A DNA stretch of 64,000 nt, taken from Colwellia sp. (lineage in GTDB: Bacteria; Pseudomonadota; Gammaproteobacteria; Enterobacterales; Alteromonadaceae). The stretch spans positions 1 to 64,000 of the forward strand of contig JABSOY010000001.1 in NCBI GenBank assembly GCA_013215385.1, in the 5' to 3' direction. The notes under the pieces are model-generated. The model saw nothing but the letters and a program-made list of their open reading frames with translations, searched no databases and was not told the DNA's origin. The translations under genes and the position numbers were made by a program. Position 1 is the first letter of the stretch, and each line of letters starts with the position of its first letter. This document shows positions 52,956 through 63,619 of this stretch, piece after piece.

Positions 52956-53873
52956 ATGAATAATGATTGTTTGGGAAAAAGTGATCTTAAGTCTTCGCGA
53001 TTAATATACGGTTGTATGCGAATTGCAGGAGATCAATCCTCAAGTGATATCGATAAAGGCAAGCAGGCTGTTTATAGCGCAATTGATGTTGGCTACACTC
53101 ATTTTGATCACGCTGATATTTATGGTGGTGGGGGAAGTGAACAGTTATTTGGTCAGTTACTACAACAATCTCCGCACTTGCGAGATAACATGGTCATTAC
53201 TTCCAAAGCAAGTATTCGCCCCAAAAACGATGAGAATGCTCATGCACCAACACGTTATGACTTTAGTAAAGAATATTTATTATCAAGCGTTGAAGGCTCT
53301 CTCGGTCGTTTGAAAATCGAACAACTTGATTTATTTCTACTTCATCGACCCGATTATTTATTCGATATTCATGAAGTAGCTGAAACATTTACCCAGCTTA
53401 AAGTCTCAGGTAAAGTTGCACATTTTGGTGTAAGTAACTTTAAACCCTCGCAAGTTGCCATGTTACAAAGTGTCTTAGATTTACCCTTATTAGTTAACCA
53501 AGTAGAAATTAATATTCACAATATTGATGCCCTAAATGACGGCACGTTAGACCAATGTCAACAGCATAAAATATCCCCCATTGCTTGGTGCCCGCTAGGA
53601 GGTGTTGCTTATCCAGCTTGGGGGAATACTTTTTCAGCTGCGGATGAACAGCGTATTGCTATCGAGCTAAGTGAGCAAGCTCAGCGATATAATTGCCAAC
53701 CATGGCAAGTAATTTTAGCTTGGTTATTAAAGCATCCTGCTGGTATTTTTCCTATTGTAGGATCTACAAATCCTGAACGTATTATTGCGGCTAAGCATTC
53801 TCTTAATCTAGATTACAGCCGTGAAGATTGGTATCGATTGTTAGAAGCTAGAAATGGACAAACAGTTCCATAA
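52956..53873 (+). CDS. aldo/keto reductase, YdhF-like
   Basis: 305 residues, (beta/alpha)8. Catalytic tetrad: Asp and Tyr in FDHADIYGGG, Lys in ITSKAS and His in FLLHRPD. NADPH site at the C-terminus (IFPIVGSTNPERI). The sequence pattern is YdhF-like. Substrate unknown. Divergent from lgt. Confidence 0.92.
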   Translation: MNNDCLGKSDLKSSRLIYGCMRIAGDQSSSDIDKGKQAVYSAIDVGYTHFDHADIYGGGGSEQLFGQLLQQSPHLRDNMVITSKASIRPKNDENAHAPTRYDFSKEYLLSSVEGSLGRLKIEQLDLFLLHRPDYLFDIHEVAETFTQLKVSGKVAHFGVSNFKPSQVAMLQSVLDLPLLVNQVEINIHNIDALNDGTLDQCQQHKISPIAWCPLGGVAYPAWGNTFSAADEQRIAIELSEQAQRYNCQPWQVILAWLLKHPAGIFPIVGSTNPERIIAAKHSLNLDYSREDWYRLLEARNGQTVP

Positions 53874-54034
53874 TATCCATTATCTAGCAAGTATGATCTT
53901 ATTAATATGCTGTCGATATAATAAAAGCAAATCACTAAACAATAATTACTTACCGTTTATCGATATATTTTGATTGTTATTTAGTTGTTATCTGTTAAGT
54001 TAGTCTTATCAATATATTCAGGTTAATAGCTTTT

Positions 54035-54616
54035 ATGTTACAGGATGATCGTATTCGAAAAATTAGTAAAATAGTGCGTGCTTTAGTGGCACTGTTTATC
54101 ATCACCCAAGTTGGGGTCTATGCACTTTTAGTGATATCTGCAGAAAACCAGGACGGCATTTATCAGCTTTCTGAGCATTCTACTTATTTTTCCTCTGCAG
54201 TGAATATAGATTTTTCTGGCAGTTGGGGAAATATAGCTCAAGCTTTAACTGACGAAGGTTTTAATGCTTTACTTATATTAGGAAGTGCAGAATTAGTGCC
54301 GAGCTTGCTTATTTATTTGTCGCTATTTAAATTATTCGGTTTATACCAAAGAGGCTTGGTTTTTACTGCTGAGAATATTCAATGCATAAAAAATGTTGGT
54401 ACTGTTTTGTTAGGCTGGCTTGTCTTAAAACTGTTTTATCCTTTGCTTGTTAGTTTAGCGTTAAGGTTGTCAGGAGCATCCGATACACTATCTATATATA
54501 TGAGTGTCGGCTCTGATGAATTAAGGTATTTATTAATAGGCTTAGTGATATACGTTATTGCATGGGTAATGAGTGAAGCAACAAGCTTACACCAAGAACA
54601 GGAATTGGTGATCTAG
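54035..54616 (+). CDS. DUF2975 membrane protein
   Basis: 193 residues with four membrane helices (ALVALFIITQVGVYALLVIS; LILGSAELVPSLLIYLSLFKLF; VGTVLLGWLVLKLFYPLLVSLAL; LLIGLVIYVIAWVMSEA). FGLYQRGLVFTAENIQCIKNVG is the typical DUF2975 loop. It overlaps the XRE gene by one base, the normal arrangement; role of the pair unknown, perhaps envelope sensing with the HTH as output. Confidence 0.85.
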   Translation: MLQDDRIRKISKIVRALVALFIITQVGVYALLVISAENQDGIYQLSEHSTYFSSAVNIDFSGSWGNIAQALTDEGFNALLILGSAELVPSLLIYLSLFKLFGLYQRGLVFTAENIQCIKNVGTVLLGWLVLKLFYPLLVSLALRLSGASDTLSIYMSVGSDELRYLLIGLVIYVIAWVMSEATSLHQEQELVI

Positions 54617-54825
54617 TGGCGATGATTATTGAGCTAGACGTAATATTAGCAAAACGAAAAATGAAACTAAATGAGCTTGCACAAGCGGTAGGTATTACAC
54701 CACAGAACTTATCAGTGCTCAAAAGTGGTCGGGCAAAGGCTATACGATTTTCTACCCTTGAAGCGATATGCCATACATTGGAATGTCAGCCAGGTGATTT
54801 ACTCCGCTATCAAACAGATGAATAA
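54616..54825 (+). CDS. XRE-type HTH regulator paired with DUF2975
   Basis: 69 residues, almost only HTH_3/HTH_26: MIIELDVILAKRKMKLNELAQAVGITPQNLSVLKSGRAKAIRFSTLEAIC, with QPGDLL. Members act as small dimeric repressors. It starts with GTG at 54616, at the stop of the DUF2975 gene, and is followed after 10 bases by a beta-barrel gene, so it may be part of a three-gene unit. Confidence 0.88.
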   Translation: MAMIIELDVILAKRKMKLNELAQAVGITPQNLSVLKSGRAKAIRFSTLEAICHTLECQPGDLLRYQTDE

Positions 54826-54835
54826 ATAAGGAATT

Positions 54836-55411
54836 ATGATGAAAAAATATTTAACACTATTGTTAAGTACAGCTATAACTAGCACATTAATGAGTTTTTC
54901 AGCGACAGCAGCTGATGAAGAGTCTTACACTTTTGTTGGTTTTGGTTTAATGCATTACAACAACTTGGCAAATCTTGAATTGAGTAAAGTTGATATAGAT
55001 TTAGTGCCTGAAGTTTCATTCGGCTTTGGTAAAAACTATTCACTGAATCAAGATTGGGAATTAGCCACTGAAGTTTCACTTCATTACGCTAAAGCGCACT
55101 TCAGTGGTGTGATTGCAGCGAATGACATAAATGATAGCTATCAAGAGCAACAAACTTTTTCTGGAAACTATGAAGCCTTAGGTATATGGGCAACCTCACG
55201 CTTTAAATATGTAAGCTTTAGTAGCAAGGTTACCCCCTTTATTGAGTTAGCTGTTGGCGCAGTAGAAACAAATTACGGCACACTTTTTGGAGAAGAAAAA
55301 AATCATGGTCTCGCTTACAAAGCGGTGGCCGGCCTACAATTTGAAATCGCTACAGATGTAACCTTCTCGTTAGGTTTTGGTACTTCAAATAACGATAATA
55401 ATAACCTTTAA
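54836..55411 (+). CDS. outer-membrane beta-barrel protein
   Basis: 191 residues. Signal peptide (LTLLLSTAITSTLMSFSATA) and alternating amphipathic strands (YTFVGFGLMHYN, VSFGFGKNYSL, ELATEVSLHYA, KAVAGLQFEIATDVTFSLGFG), as in eight-stranded OmpA-like/opacity-type barrels. The terminus is GTSNNDNNNL, without the usual C-terminal Phe/Tyr on a last strand, so its BAM signal may be the earlier FSLGFG or the protein lacks its last strand. Follows the DUF2975-XRE pair. Confidence 0.7.
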   Translation: MMKKYLTLLLSTAITSTLMSFSATAADEESYTFVGFGLMHYNNLANLELSKVDIDLVPEVSFGFGKNYSLNQDWELATEVSLHYAKAHFSGVIAANDINDSYQEQQTFSGNYEALGIWATSRFKYVSFSSKVTPFIELAVGAVETNYGTLFGEEKNHGLAYKAVAGLQFEIATDVTFSLGFGTSNNDNNNL

Positions 55412-55423
55412 TGGTGCTGTCCG

Positions 55424-56704
55424 TTATTCGTTAGTACAAGATTGAGCTGCTATTTGAGCAGCTCTTTTTCTTTCTTTTATATAATAAAACCACGTTACCG
55501 CAAAGAGTACCGCAATAAACGGCATACTCGTCAGTACCACCATATGCCAACCTGCTTTGAATAATACCCAGCCTGCAAGTAATGATGCCATCGCTTGTAA
55601 ACCAAAAATAATAAAATCATTAATAGCTTGTACTTTATGGCGTTCACTCGGTTTATAACTTTGCGGTAATAAGGTTGTGCCTGTTAAAAATAAGAAGTTC
55701 CAGCCAATGCCTAATAAAATAAGTGCCCACCAATAATGCATTACTTGCTCACCAGAAAGAGCGACTATAGTCACTAATGCATAAATAACAGTGCCTATTA
55801 GCATTAAACTTTTTAAGCCAATTTTTTTAACTAACCAAGCGGTAAAAAGAGACGGAATGAACATCGCGGCAATATGGCTTTGAATCACCCATTTAGTATC
55901 GTTTAAACTATGACCGTGCATCTGGTGCATACTCAACGGAGTTGCTGTCATCAAATAACTCATCAGGGCAAAGCCAACCGCAGCCGATAATATAGCGATA
56001 ATAAAAATAGGCTGTTTAATTATTTCAGTTAACGGGCGAGCTTCGCCGGTCTGTTGGTGTTCATCTATCTGGGTGTTTTTAAAACTTAGCATGATCAGCA
56101 TTGCACAAACTATTAAGCCCGCTAAAACTAAAAATGAACCCGCATAACCGTGAGGCGAGTCTAGCCAATCTTTGGCTACGACAGCAACTTCAGGGCCTAA
56201 AAATGCTGAAAAAATACCGCTTAACATTAATATCGACAAAACGGTTGGAATATCTTTATCGTCTTTTATGCTTTCAATCGCAGCAAAGCGTAATTGTTGA
56301 ATAAACGATGTGCTAATACCAAACAATAATCCAGAAAATACAAAGAGTTCAAAATTAGAAATTTGTGCTGCCACCATTGCCGTAAGTGTTGCGAGTAAAC
56401 CACAGCTATAACCGGTAAAAATAGCAAAGCGCCTGCCTTTGTTTTTAGCAAGCATCGCCGCTGGAATAGCGCCACAAGCGACACCTAATATCATTACAGT
56501 AACAGGCAAGGTGGCTAAAGAAGGGTCGTTCGCCATACTTGTCGATAAAATACCGCCAATAAAAACGATTACCGGAGAAGCTGCCATCACTAAGGGTTGT
56601 GCAATAAATAATAACCAGATGTTCTTGGGAAGTGTAAAATATCGTGAGAGGAAAAATGCACTGAGCATTAATAACGTAAGGGTGATAAATATATTTGATA
56701 ACAT
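55424..56704 (-). CDS. MFS transporter
   Basis: 426 residues, twelve predicted membrane helices. The loop 2-3 region is AAMLAKNKGRRFAIFTGY (MFS signature A-like) and a central cytoplasmic loop contains KNTQIDEHQQTGEARPLTE. The closest pattern is the MFS family with YfcJ/MdtG-type sequences, not clearly sugar or drug. Substrate unknown. It lies between the barrel gene (convergent) and recR (divergent). Confidence 0.88.
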   Translation of the reverse strand: MLSNIFITLTLLMLSAFFLSRYFTLPKNIWLLFIAQPLVMAASPVIVFIGGILSTSMANDPSLATLPVTVMILGVACGAIPAAMLAKNKGRRFAIFTGYSCGLLATLTAMVAAQISNFELFVFSGLLFGISTSFIQQLRFAAIESIKDDKDIPTVLSILMLSGIFSAFLGPEVAVVAKDWLDSPHGYAGSFLVLAGLIVCAMLIMLSFKNTQIDEHQQTGEARPLTEIIKQPIFIIAILSAAVGFALMSYLMTATPLSMHQMHGHSLNDTKWVIQSHIAAMFIPSLFTAWLVKKIGLKSLMLIGTVIYALVTIVALSGEQVMHYWWALILLGIGWNFLFLTGTTLLPQSYKPSERHKVQAINDFIIFGLQAMASLLAGWVLFKAGWHMVVLTSMPFIAVLFAVTWFYYIKERKRAAQIAAQSCTNE

Positions 56705-56845
56705 GGCTTTTCTTTAATGATTATTATTCTGCACTTATCATAACGTATTATTTTTCGGTGAGAGAAAATAATTTATGTTGGTTTTATTAATCAAATGATA
56801 AACTGCTGTCGCTTTTACACTAGACCCTCAATACCTAAGGTTGTT

Positions 56846-57451
56846 ATGAAATTTAGCCCGTTAGTTCAAGAATTAATTAATTCACTTAAATGTTTACCTG
56901 GTGTTGGCGCTAAATCAGCACAGCGTATGGCGTTTCATTTACTCGAACGTAATCGTATTGGTGGGGCTAAATTGGCAGGAACGTTAAAAATAGCGATGGA
57001 AAATATTGGCCATTGTTCGCAATGTCGTAATTTCACAGAAGATGAAACCTGTGATATTTGCCTTAACCCGAAACGACATATCAACGAGCAACTTTGTATT
57101 GTTGAAAGTCCTGGTGATGTCATGGCCATCGAGCAAACAGGGGAGTTCCATGGGCGATACTTTATTTTAATGGGACATTTATCGCCACTTGATGGTATTG
57201 GCCCTGATGATTTAGGTTTAGATATTCTAGCGCAGCAGCTGGCTAGTAATCAGTTTAAAGAAGTTATTTTAGCGACAAACCCTACGGTAGAAGGGGAAGC
57301 AACCGCTCACTTTATTGCGGAACTGGCTAAAAAATACGACGTGGAAATCACACGTATCGCTCATGGCGTTCCTGTTGGTGGGGAGCTGGAGTATGTTGAC
57401 GGTAATACTTTATCTCATGCACTGTCAGGACGGAAAAATTACTCGACTTAA
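56846..57451 (+). CDS. recR: recombination mediator RecR
   Basis: 201 residues from ATG 56846; the longer frame from 56795 is not in the family. HhH ([17 protein letters not shown]), zinc finger ([16 protein letters not shown]) and Toprim ([14 protein letters not shown]) in order. It loads RecA on SSB-coated gaps with RecF/RecO. Usually directly behind ybaB; here 5.8 kb away. Confidence 0.96.
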   Translation: MKFSPLVQELINSLKCLPGVGAKSAQRMAFHLLERNRIGGAKLAGTLKIAMENIGHCSQCRNFTEDETCDICLNPKRHINEQLCIVESPGDVMAIEQTGEFHGRYFILMGHLSPLDGIGPDDLGLDILAQQLASNQFKEVILATNPTVEGEATAHFIAELAKKYDVEITRIAHGVPVGGELEYVDGNTLSHALSGRKNYST

Positions 57452-57592
57452 TTCTGTTATTTCTAAAGGTAACGAACGTTTGAACGGGGGGCTGTAGATT
57501 TTAAAGACAGCATTATGGCTGGTTTTAATTATGGTAAAATAATACTCGTTGTCGATATTTTAGTTTAAGCGTTATATCTTTCTGGTATTATC

Positions 57593-59806
57593 CTACGGCT
57601 TACTCAAAAAGACTAAGTCACTCTGGTAATCGTACATTCGATGAAAACTGATTTTTTCTTGATCTTTGCTGACATCAAAATAGCGTAAAGGTAAGTTATT
57701 GTCTTGAGGCACTGTCATTAACGTTGAGGTTTGCGCAGTGCTAAGCTTGAAGTGTCTTATTTGATAACCTATTTTTGTGCTATCTTGCCAATAGACACCG
57801 TCATTGAATGCTACTACACTTCCCCAAGCGCTTGGCGTTACATTCGCGAGTAATAGCTGCTCTTTTCCAGAAACACGATCTAATTGCCATAAACCCGATT
57901 TTAGTTTCAGTAGATAGAAATAACGGCCATCAGGACTCGCACTTACAGTCATCGCCCCAGTATTGGTGATTTTTTGCTCTGTTCCAGTATTGATATCATA
58001 GTGTGATATTTTTGGGCCCATTTCACTCATCTTTGCAAACAAAATGCCATTTCCTTGGCTATCCCATACTGGGTAATATATTTGGTCTTCGTCTTTGCCT
58101 AGAGGAAGCTTAAATACTGAGTTATCTTTTAAGGTATAGATAAATACCTTACTGTTATTAAGCATGACTAAAATTTTAGAGGCGTCAGGTGACCAGCGAA
58201 AATCAATGATATCACCAGAAGAAAGGTATTCATGGGTGACTGGACGTTCAGTGCCTTTTGTTGAAATCCATAATTGATGCTTACCATTGCGGTTAGAGAT
58301 GAATGCGGATAGTTGTATATCTCTAGAGTACTGATGTAAATAATCAAAATAGTTTGAAGCTAATAAGGGGTTACTCATGGCTAAGGAATCAATAACTGGT
58401 TTGTTTTTTGTTTGAATTATCGGGTTGCTGATTTGATAAATGTTGGACTTTATAGATGACTGCACCAGAGCAATCAGCCCGTTAATAGGATTGACAACCG
58501 GTTGACTAAACATCATGTTGGCTTGATAGATATTTTGCTTATAACCATTTTTTTCAGCAATTGATATGCTGCCGTACAAGGTATCTGTGATCAACAGCCG
58601 TTTTTCATCATTGAGCCAAGCGAATTCACTAAAATGAGTCAAACCGCTAAGCCAACTCGAGCTAGTTTTTTGTAGTAAAGAAAATTCATTTATATCAAGA
58701 TCAAAGCGGCCATGATGACGCTCGAGCAAAGCGATGGTTTGCTTATTCGGTGAAACTGAAAAAGCGAAGGGATAATGGCCTTTGATTTCTTTGCGATATA
58801 ACGAGCTAAGCTCTAATCTGTATAGCTTGTGCTCTCCCATTGTCTCTATATCACGGTCTGAAAATAACAGTTGGTCATCATCGAGCCAATAAATCTTTCC
58901 TTGGTTGTTATAACCACAGTTAGCAACTTTTTGACCTTTAGTGATAGTGTTTGGGTAGGTAAACTGGCTGACATACAAATGGCATATATCCTCATCTTTA
59001 TGGAAGTAAGCAATTTTACTGCCGTCAGGAGAGAAAGCTGGGGCTAATTCATCGCCAATAAAATTTGATATCACCATACTTATTTGCTGTTTAAGAGAAT
59101 AGATAGATAAATTAAAATTAGATGATTGATTCTTACGTTTACTGTATATCAGAAATTGGCCATCAGGAGAGAAGTTTGGATCTCGCTCTATACCAGCCCC
59201 AAAAGTTACCGGTGAGAATTTACTATAACTAACCTCTTTATTTGTCTGTTCTTGCCAAAACATCAGTGCTAGCAGAGCTAAAAAAATAAATGATAAAATT
59301 ACCGCCACTATTTTGATAAGTGATAATTTATTGTTTGTTACCGGTACCCGTGGCGCTAATTTAGCCGTTACTACTTTGTTAGTCTGTTGATTAATACTCT
59401 GCTGGGTAACTTCTGGCTTAGTCATTAGTGATTGAGGACTGTCGAATTCATCTTTACCCAACTCCTGCACTGCGGCAATGAGCTGATAGCCTTTTTTTAT
59501 ACGGGTCACTATATATTGTGGCTCTTTGGCATCATCTTCTAATGCTAAACGTAACATCCCAACAGTTTTGGTTAAGGTATTCTCGTTAACAACAACGTTT
59601 TTCCAAAGTTTGTCTAATAGCTCAATACGGCTGATCACTTGCCCTTGATGTTCGGCTAAAAATATTAATAGCGCCATGCATTGCGGCTCGATACTTTTTG
59701 TTTTTTCATCTTTGATCAAGCAATTTTGCCAAGGAAATACCTGCCATTCGCCAATTTTAAGTATTATTTTAGTATTCGAAGAGACTGTAAATTCATTGTT
59801 ATTCAA
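57593..59806 (-). CDS. CadC-like membrane regulator with TolB-type propeller
   Basis: 737 residues. N-terminal OmpR/PhoB winged helix (about 15-110: LIFLAEHQGQVISRIELLDKLWKN, TVGMLRLALED, IVTRIKKGYQL), a membrane helix (IKIVAVILSFIFLALLALMFW, about 165-185), then a periplasmic domain with PD40/TolB-type repeats (FGAGIERDPNFSPDGQFLIYSK, FSPDGSKIAYFHKD, ASPDGRYFYLL). A one-component regulator whose outer propeller senses a ligand and whose cytoplasmic domain binds DNA. Divergent from a serine hydrolase gene, its likely target. Confidence 0.87.
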   Translation of the reverse strand: MNNNEFTVSSNTKIILKIGEWQVFPWQNCLIKDEKTKSIEPQCMALLIFLAEHQGQVISRIELLDKLWKNVVVNENTLTKTVGMLRLALEDDAKEPQYIVTRIKKGYQLIAAVQELGKDEFDSPQSLMTKPEVTQQSINQQTNKVVTAKLAPRVPVTNNKLSLIKIVAVILSFIFLALLALMFWQEQTNKEVSYSKFSPVTFGAGIERDPNFSPDGQFLIYSKRKNQSSNFNLSIYSLKQQISMVISNFIGDELAPAFSPDGSKIAYFHKDEDICHLYVSQFTYPNTITKGQKVANCGYNNQGKIYWLDDDQLLFSDRDIETMGEHKLYRLELSSLYRKEIKGHYPFAFSVSPNKQTIALLERHHGRFDLDINEFSLLQKTSSSWLSGLTHFSEFAWLNDEKRLLITDTLYGSISIAEKNGYKQNIYQANMMFSQPVVNPINGLIALVQSSIKSNIYQISNPIIQTKNKPVIDSLAMSNPLLASNYFDYLHQYSRDIQLSAFISNRNGKHQLWISTKGTERPVTHEYLSSGDIIDFRWSPDASKILVMLNNSKVFIYTLKDNSVFKLPLGKDEDQIYYPVWDSQGNGILFAKMSEMGPKISHYDINTGTEQKITNTGAMTVSASPDGRYFYLLKLKSGLWQLDRVSGKEQLLLANVTPSAWGSVVAFNDGVYWQDSTKIGYQIRHFKLSTAQTSTLMTVPQDNNLPLRYFDVSKDQEKISFHRMYDYQSDLVFLSKP

Positions 59807-60001
59807 TTTTTCATACCGTTTCTTGTTGTTTTTATAGTTTATAACTTGTTGTTTTTAATTGCTAAGTATTATTTGTTGAGTATTTCACCTTAACTTCACT
59901 TCAATTTCATTTGTTTTTCATGTTGTAGGGATGATTAGAAGATATCTTTCAATAATAAATATCATCATGTTAACAATAAATCTTTTCTTAAAGGAATAGT
60001 T

Positions 60002-61255
60002 ATGAAAATTAAATATATTAAACGCACCGTATTCGCTGCAGTTTTAATGGGCAGTACAGTGTTTGGTTATCTATTATATGAGCCAGAAATTTATAGTCTA
60101 GACTGGCAACCGCTACCAAAAATAGAGGTAACTAAAGGACAAAGCCAACAATTCGAACCGGGCTTTGAGCAAGAAATAGTAAAAGCACAGCATATTATTC
60201 AGCAAGGGTTAAGCGACTTAGGCTCACCAGGAATTTCGATAGCGGTTGGTATAAAGGGTAAAAAGGTATGGGCAGCAGGTTATGGTTTAGCAGATGTTGA
60301 AAATAAAAAACCGATAACCCTAGGTTCTCAATTTCGAATCGGTAGTACTTCAAAGGCCGTAACCTCATTAGCCTTTGGTAAGCTATTAGAGCAAAATCTA
60401 CTGCAATTAGATGATAATATTGAGGTTTACCTACCTGGTTTACCTAAAGCTCTACATGGTATAACTATTCGACAATTAGCGAGTCATCAGTCGGGCATTA
60501 GAAATTATGGCACTTGTTTCTGTTTACCCATGGCTGAATATTATAATAATGATACGTATACTTCCGTATCAGATGCACTAGCAGTATTTATAAACGATGA
60601 GCTACAGTTTCAACCGGGTAGTCAATTCTCTTACAGTAGTTATAACTATACTTTACTGAGTGCGGTAATGGAGAAGGCCGCTAAGCAACCTTTTTTAGAC
60701 CTAATGAACCGGCAAGTTTTTAAGCCTTTAAAAATGAACATGACGGCAGCTGATGCTACTGGCGTGAACATTCCAAACCAAGTGAAGTTTTATAATGTCG
60801 GGCAAGGACATTACCAACTAAGTTATGACGTTGATAACAGTAATAAGTGGGCAGGAGGTGGTTTTTTATCGACCCCTAGCGACTTAGTACAAATGACGAA
60901 TCAACTATTCAGTGGTAAGTACTTGCAAAAAAGTACATTAGCTACCTTGTTCGAACCACAAAAGTTGAACAATGGTGACGTTAATAAACAAAACTATGCT
61001 TTAGGTTGGCGTCATTCAATTACCAAAAAACCTTTCGCGGGTAAAAGCAACCTACATTACATTCATCATGGGGGAACAGCGGCGGGTAGCAGTTCATTAC
61101 TTATTATGTTTCCTGAATATGAGTTAGTTGTCTCAGTGCTTATTAATAGTAGTATCGCGAATTATGGCGAGTTATGGGATTTAACACATAAAGTCGCAAC
61201 CCCTTTTTTATCCGTGCTAGAGCGCAAAAAAAGTGTTCAAGTGATTGCGTTGTAA
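60002..61255 (+). CDS. LACTB-like serine beta-lactamase-fold hydrolase
   Basis: 417 residues. N-terminal membrane anchor or signal (RTVFAAVLMGSTVFGYLLY). SxxK in GSTSKAVT near residue 114, YxN in YSSYNYTLL and the third motif HHGGTAAGSS. It is closest in layout to LACTB/AmpC-like esterases and peptidases, and less to true beta-lactamases; periplasmic. It shares a 195-base divergent promoter region with the CadC/TolB regulator. Confidence 0.88.
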   Translation: MKIKYIKRTVFAAVLMGSTVFGYLLYEPEIYSLDWQPLPKIEVTKGQSQQFEPGFEQEIVKAQHIIQQGLSDLGSPGISIAVGIKGKKVWAAGYGLADVENKKPITLGSQFRIGSTSKAVTSLAFGKLLEQNLLQLDDNIEVYLPGLPKALHGITIRQLASHQSGIRNYGTCFCLPMAEYYNNDTYTSVSDALAVFINDELQFQPGSQFSYSSYNYTLLSAVMEKAAKQPFLDLMNRQVFKPLKMNMTAADATGVNIPNQVKFYNVGQGHYQLSYDVDNSNKWAGGGFLSTPSDLVQMTNQLFSGKYLQKSTLATLFEPQKLNNGDVNKQNYALGWRHSITKKPFAGKSNLHYIHHGGTAAGSSSLLIMFPEYELVVSVLINSSIANYGELWDLTHKVATPFLSVLERKKSVQVIAL

Positions 61256-61381
61256 AATCACTAAATTAAGTAAAACGCCTTGTTGAATTTATTTATCGTT
61301 ATGTTAGCTTGAAATAAGGTGAGTCGAGGGTTCATTGATAAAACCTTTATTAAATTATTTTGTCAAGAAAGTTAACTTTCC

Positions 61382-61409
61382 CTTGAAATAATTTCTCCTA
61401 GCCCCACAT
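61382..61409 (+). promoter_or_regulatory. sigma-32 heat-shock promoter of htpG
   Basis: CTTGAAA (61382-61388), 13-base spacer, CCCCACAT (61402-61409): an excellent match to CTTGAAA-N11-16-CCCCAT. It lies about 70 bases before the htpG start. Confidence 0.88.
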
Positions 61410-61480
61410 GTTATCTATCAACGCGAGCATCATTTTTAAATGCTCGCTTAAAACACAGATAACCCTAGGAAGTATTTCAA

Positions 61481-63442
61481 ATGTCAGAAACAGGCCAAAA
61501 AGAAAATCATCAGTTTGCAACTGATAACGCTAAGTTACTCAAATTAATGATCCACTCACTTTACTCAAATAAAGAAATTTTCTTACGTGAGTTAGTATCA
61601 AACGCTGCCGATGCCGCTGACAAGTTACGCTTTAAAGCGCTATCAGATGATACTTTATATGAAGGTGACGGTGATTTACGGGTACGGGTAAGCTGTAACA
61701 AAGAAAATAACACCCTAACTATTTCTGATAACGGTATTGGTATGACACATGACCAAATCGTTGATCATCTAGGTACTATTGCTAAATCAGGCACGGCTGA
61801 GTTTTTCTCACAGCTTTCTGGTGACCAAGCATCAGATTCACAATTAATCGGTCAGTTTGGTGTTGGTTTCTACTCGTCATTTATCGTTGCTGATACAGTA
61901 ACTGTACGTTCTCGCGCTGCTGGCGTTGATGCCTCTGAAGGTGTTGAATGGAGCAGTGCTGGCGAAGGTGAATTCACCACAGCTAAAATTGAAAAAACAA
62001 GCCGTGGTACCGATATTATTCTTCACTTAAAAGAAGAAGAAAGTGAATTCGCTGACGATTGGCGCTTAAAATCAATTGTCACCAAATACTCTGATCATAT
62101 TTCTGTTTCTGTTGAAATGTTAACTGCAGAAGTTCCAGCCGTTGAAGCGGTTGCTGAAGTAAAAGATGATGAAGATAAAATTACTACTTATGCTGTTGAA
62201 GCGCGTGACGGGGTGCCTGCTTTATGGGAACCGGTAAACAAAGCGACTGCACTTTGGACACGTGAAAAATCAGACATTTCTGACGAAGAATACAAAGAAT
62301 TTTACAAGCATGTATCACATGATTTTGGCGACCCACTTTTATGGGAACACAATAAAGTAGAAGGTAAAACGGAATATACCTCATTACTTTATATTCCAAG
62401 TAAAGCACCATTTGATATGCATAACCGTGAGAAACAGCATGGTTTGAAATTATTTGTGCAACGTGTTTTTATCATGGATGACGCTGAACAGTTTATGCCA
62501 ACCTACTTACGTTTCGTAAAAGGTTTATTAGACTCTAATGATTTACCACTGAACGTTTCTCGCGAAATTTTACAAGACAATAAAATTACACAAGCAATCC
62601 GTAAAGGTTGTACAAAGCGTGTACTTAAGATGTTAGAGAAATTGGGTAAGAAAGATCAAGAACAATACCAAATCTTCTGGAATGAGTTTGGTCAAGTCTT
62701 AAAAGAAGGTCCTGCTGAAGACCAGTCTAACAAAGAGCAAGTTGCTAAGCTGTTACGCTTTGCATCAACAGAAAAAGATACCGCAGTGCAAAGTGTTTCT
62801 ATTCCGGATTACGTTGAACGTATGAAAGAAGGGCAAGACAAAATTTATTACGTCGTTGCTGATAGTTTTGAAGCAGCGAAAAATAGCCCGCATTTAGAAG
62901 TATTCCGTAAAAAAGGTATCGAAGTATTATTAATGTCTGATCGCATTGATGAATGGTTAATTAGCCACTTAACAGAAGTTGACGGTAAACAATTACAGTC
63001 AGTAACGCGCGGTGGTTTAGATCTTGGCGATATGGACGACGAAGAAACAAAACAAGCACAAGAGAAGCTTGAGCAAGAATTTGATACGGTTATAACACGT
63101 ATTAAAAAATCGCTTGAAGGTAAAGTGAAAGATGTTAAATTGTCGCAACGTTTAACTGATTCTCCGGTTTGTATAGTGGCAGATGAACACGACATGAGTA
63201 GCCAAATGATGAAACTTATGCAATCAGTTGGACAAGAAGTGCCTGATTCTTTGCCTATTTTTGAAATCAATGCTGAACATGAATTAGTAAAACATGTAGC
63301 AGATGAAACTGATGACGAGAAATTCAATCAGTGGACAGAAGTTTTATTTGAACAAGCAATGTTAGCAGAGCGTGGTAGTTTAAAAGACCCAGCTAGTTTT
63401 GTTGCACGTTTAAACAAGTTGATGTTAAGTCTAACTAAGTAA
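61481..63442 (+). CDS. htpG: chaperone protein HtpG (Hsp90)
   Basis: 653 residues. ATP-binding N-terminal domain: [44 protein letters not shown]. Middle domain with the catalytic Arg region ([14 protein letters not shown]) and a C-terminal dimerisation domain. No charged linker or MEEVD, as in bacteria. Assists late folding. Under its own heat-shock promoter. Confidence 0.96.
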   Translation: MSETGQKENHQFATDNAKLLKLMIHSLYSNKEIFLRELVSNAADAADKLRFKALSDDTLYEGDGDLRVRVSCNKENNTLTISDNGIGMTHDQIVDHLGTIAKSGTAEFFSQLSGDQASDSQLIGQFGVGFYSSFIVADTVTVRSRAAGVDASEGVEWSSAGEGEFTTAKIEKTSRGTDIILHLKEEESEFADDWRLKSIVTKYSDHISVSVEMLTAEVPAVEAVAEVKDDEDKITTYAVEARDGVPALWEPVNKATALWTREKSDISDEEYKEFYKHVSHDFGDPLLWEHNKVEGKTEYTSLLYIPSKAPFDMHNREKQHGLKLFVQRVFIMDDAEQFMPTYLRFVKGLLDSNDLPLNVSREILQDNKITQAIRKGCTKRVLKMLEKLGKKDQEQYQIFWNEFGQVLKEGPAEDQSNKEQVAKLLRFASTEKDTAVQSVSIPDYVERMKEGQDKIYYVVADSFEAAKNSPHLEVFRKKGIEVLLMSDRIDEWLISHLTEVDGKQLQSVTRGGLDLGDMDDEETKQAQEKLEQEFDTVITRIKKSLEGKVKDVKLSQRLTDSPVCIVADEHDMSSQMMKLMQSVGQEVPDSLPIFEINAEHELVKHVADETDDEKFNQWTEVLFEQAMLAERGSLKDPASFVARLNKLMLSLTK

Positions 63443-63473
63443 TATTTTTATTTATTCGCTTAGACTTTAGTAG

Positions 63474-63501
63474 AAAAAGGGGCTATTTTGCCCCTTTTTT
63501 T
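63474..63501 (+). terminator. rho-independent terminator after htpG
   Basis: GGGGC-TATTTT-GCCCC flanked by AAAAA and TTTTTTT, 37 bases after the htpG stop. Confidence 0.88.
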
Positions 63502-63619
63502 ATGATCGAGCCCTAATGCTACTTGTTTGAGTACAACTGAACTTGTATAGTGTTGCTCACTCAAAAAATACTCATTTGGCTGTTGTATTAGCTGTTATTC
63601 AGTACAACAGCCCAATTAG

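Noticed and set aside
54035-54825. Toxin-antitoxin module (DUF2975 plus XRE)
   Set aside because: DUF2975 is a multi-span membrane protein without toxin features; the pair fits a known regulator-membrane protein arrangement better.
60002-61255. True antibiotic-resistance beta-lactamase
   Set aside because: Active-site motifs are those of the broad serine hydrolase family (LACTB-like); resistance cannot be claimed from sequence.
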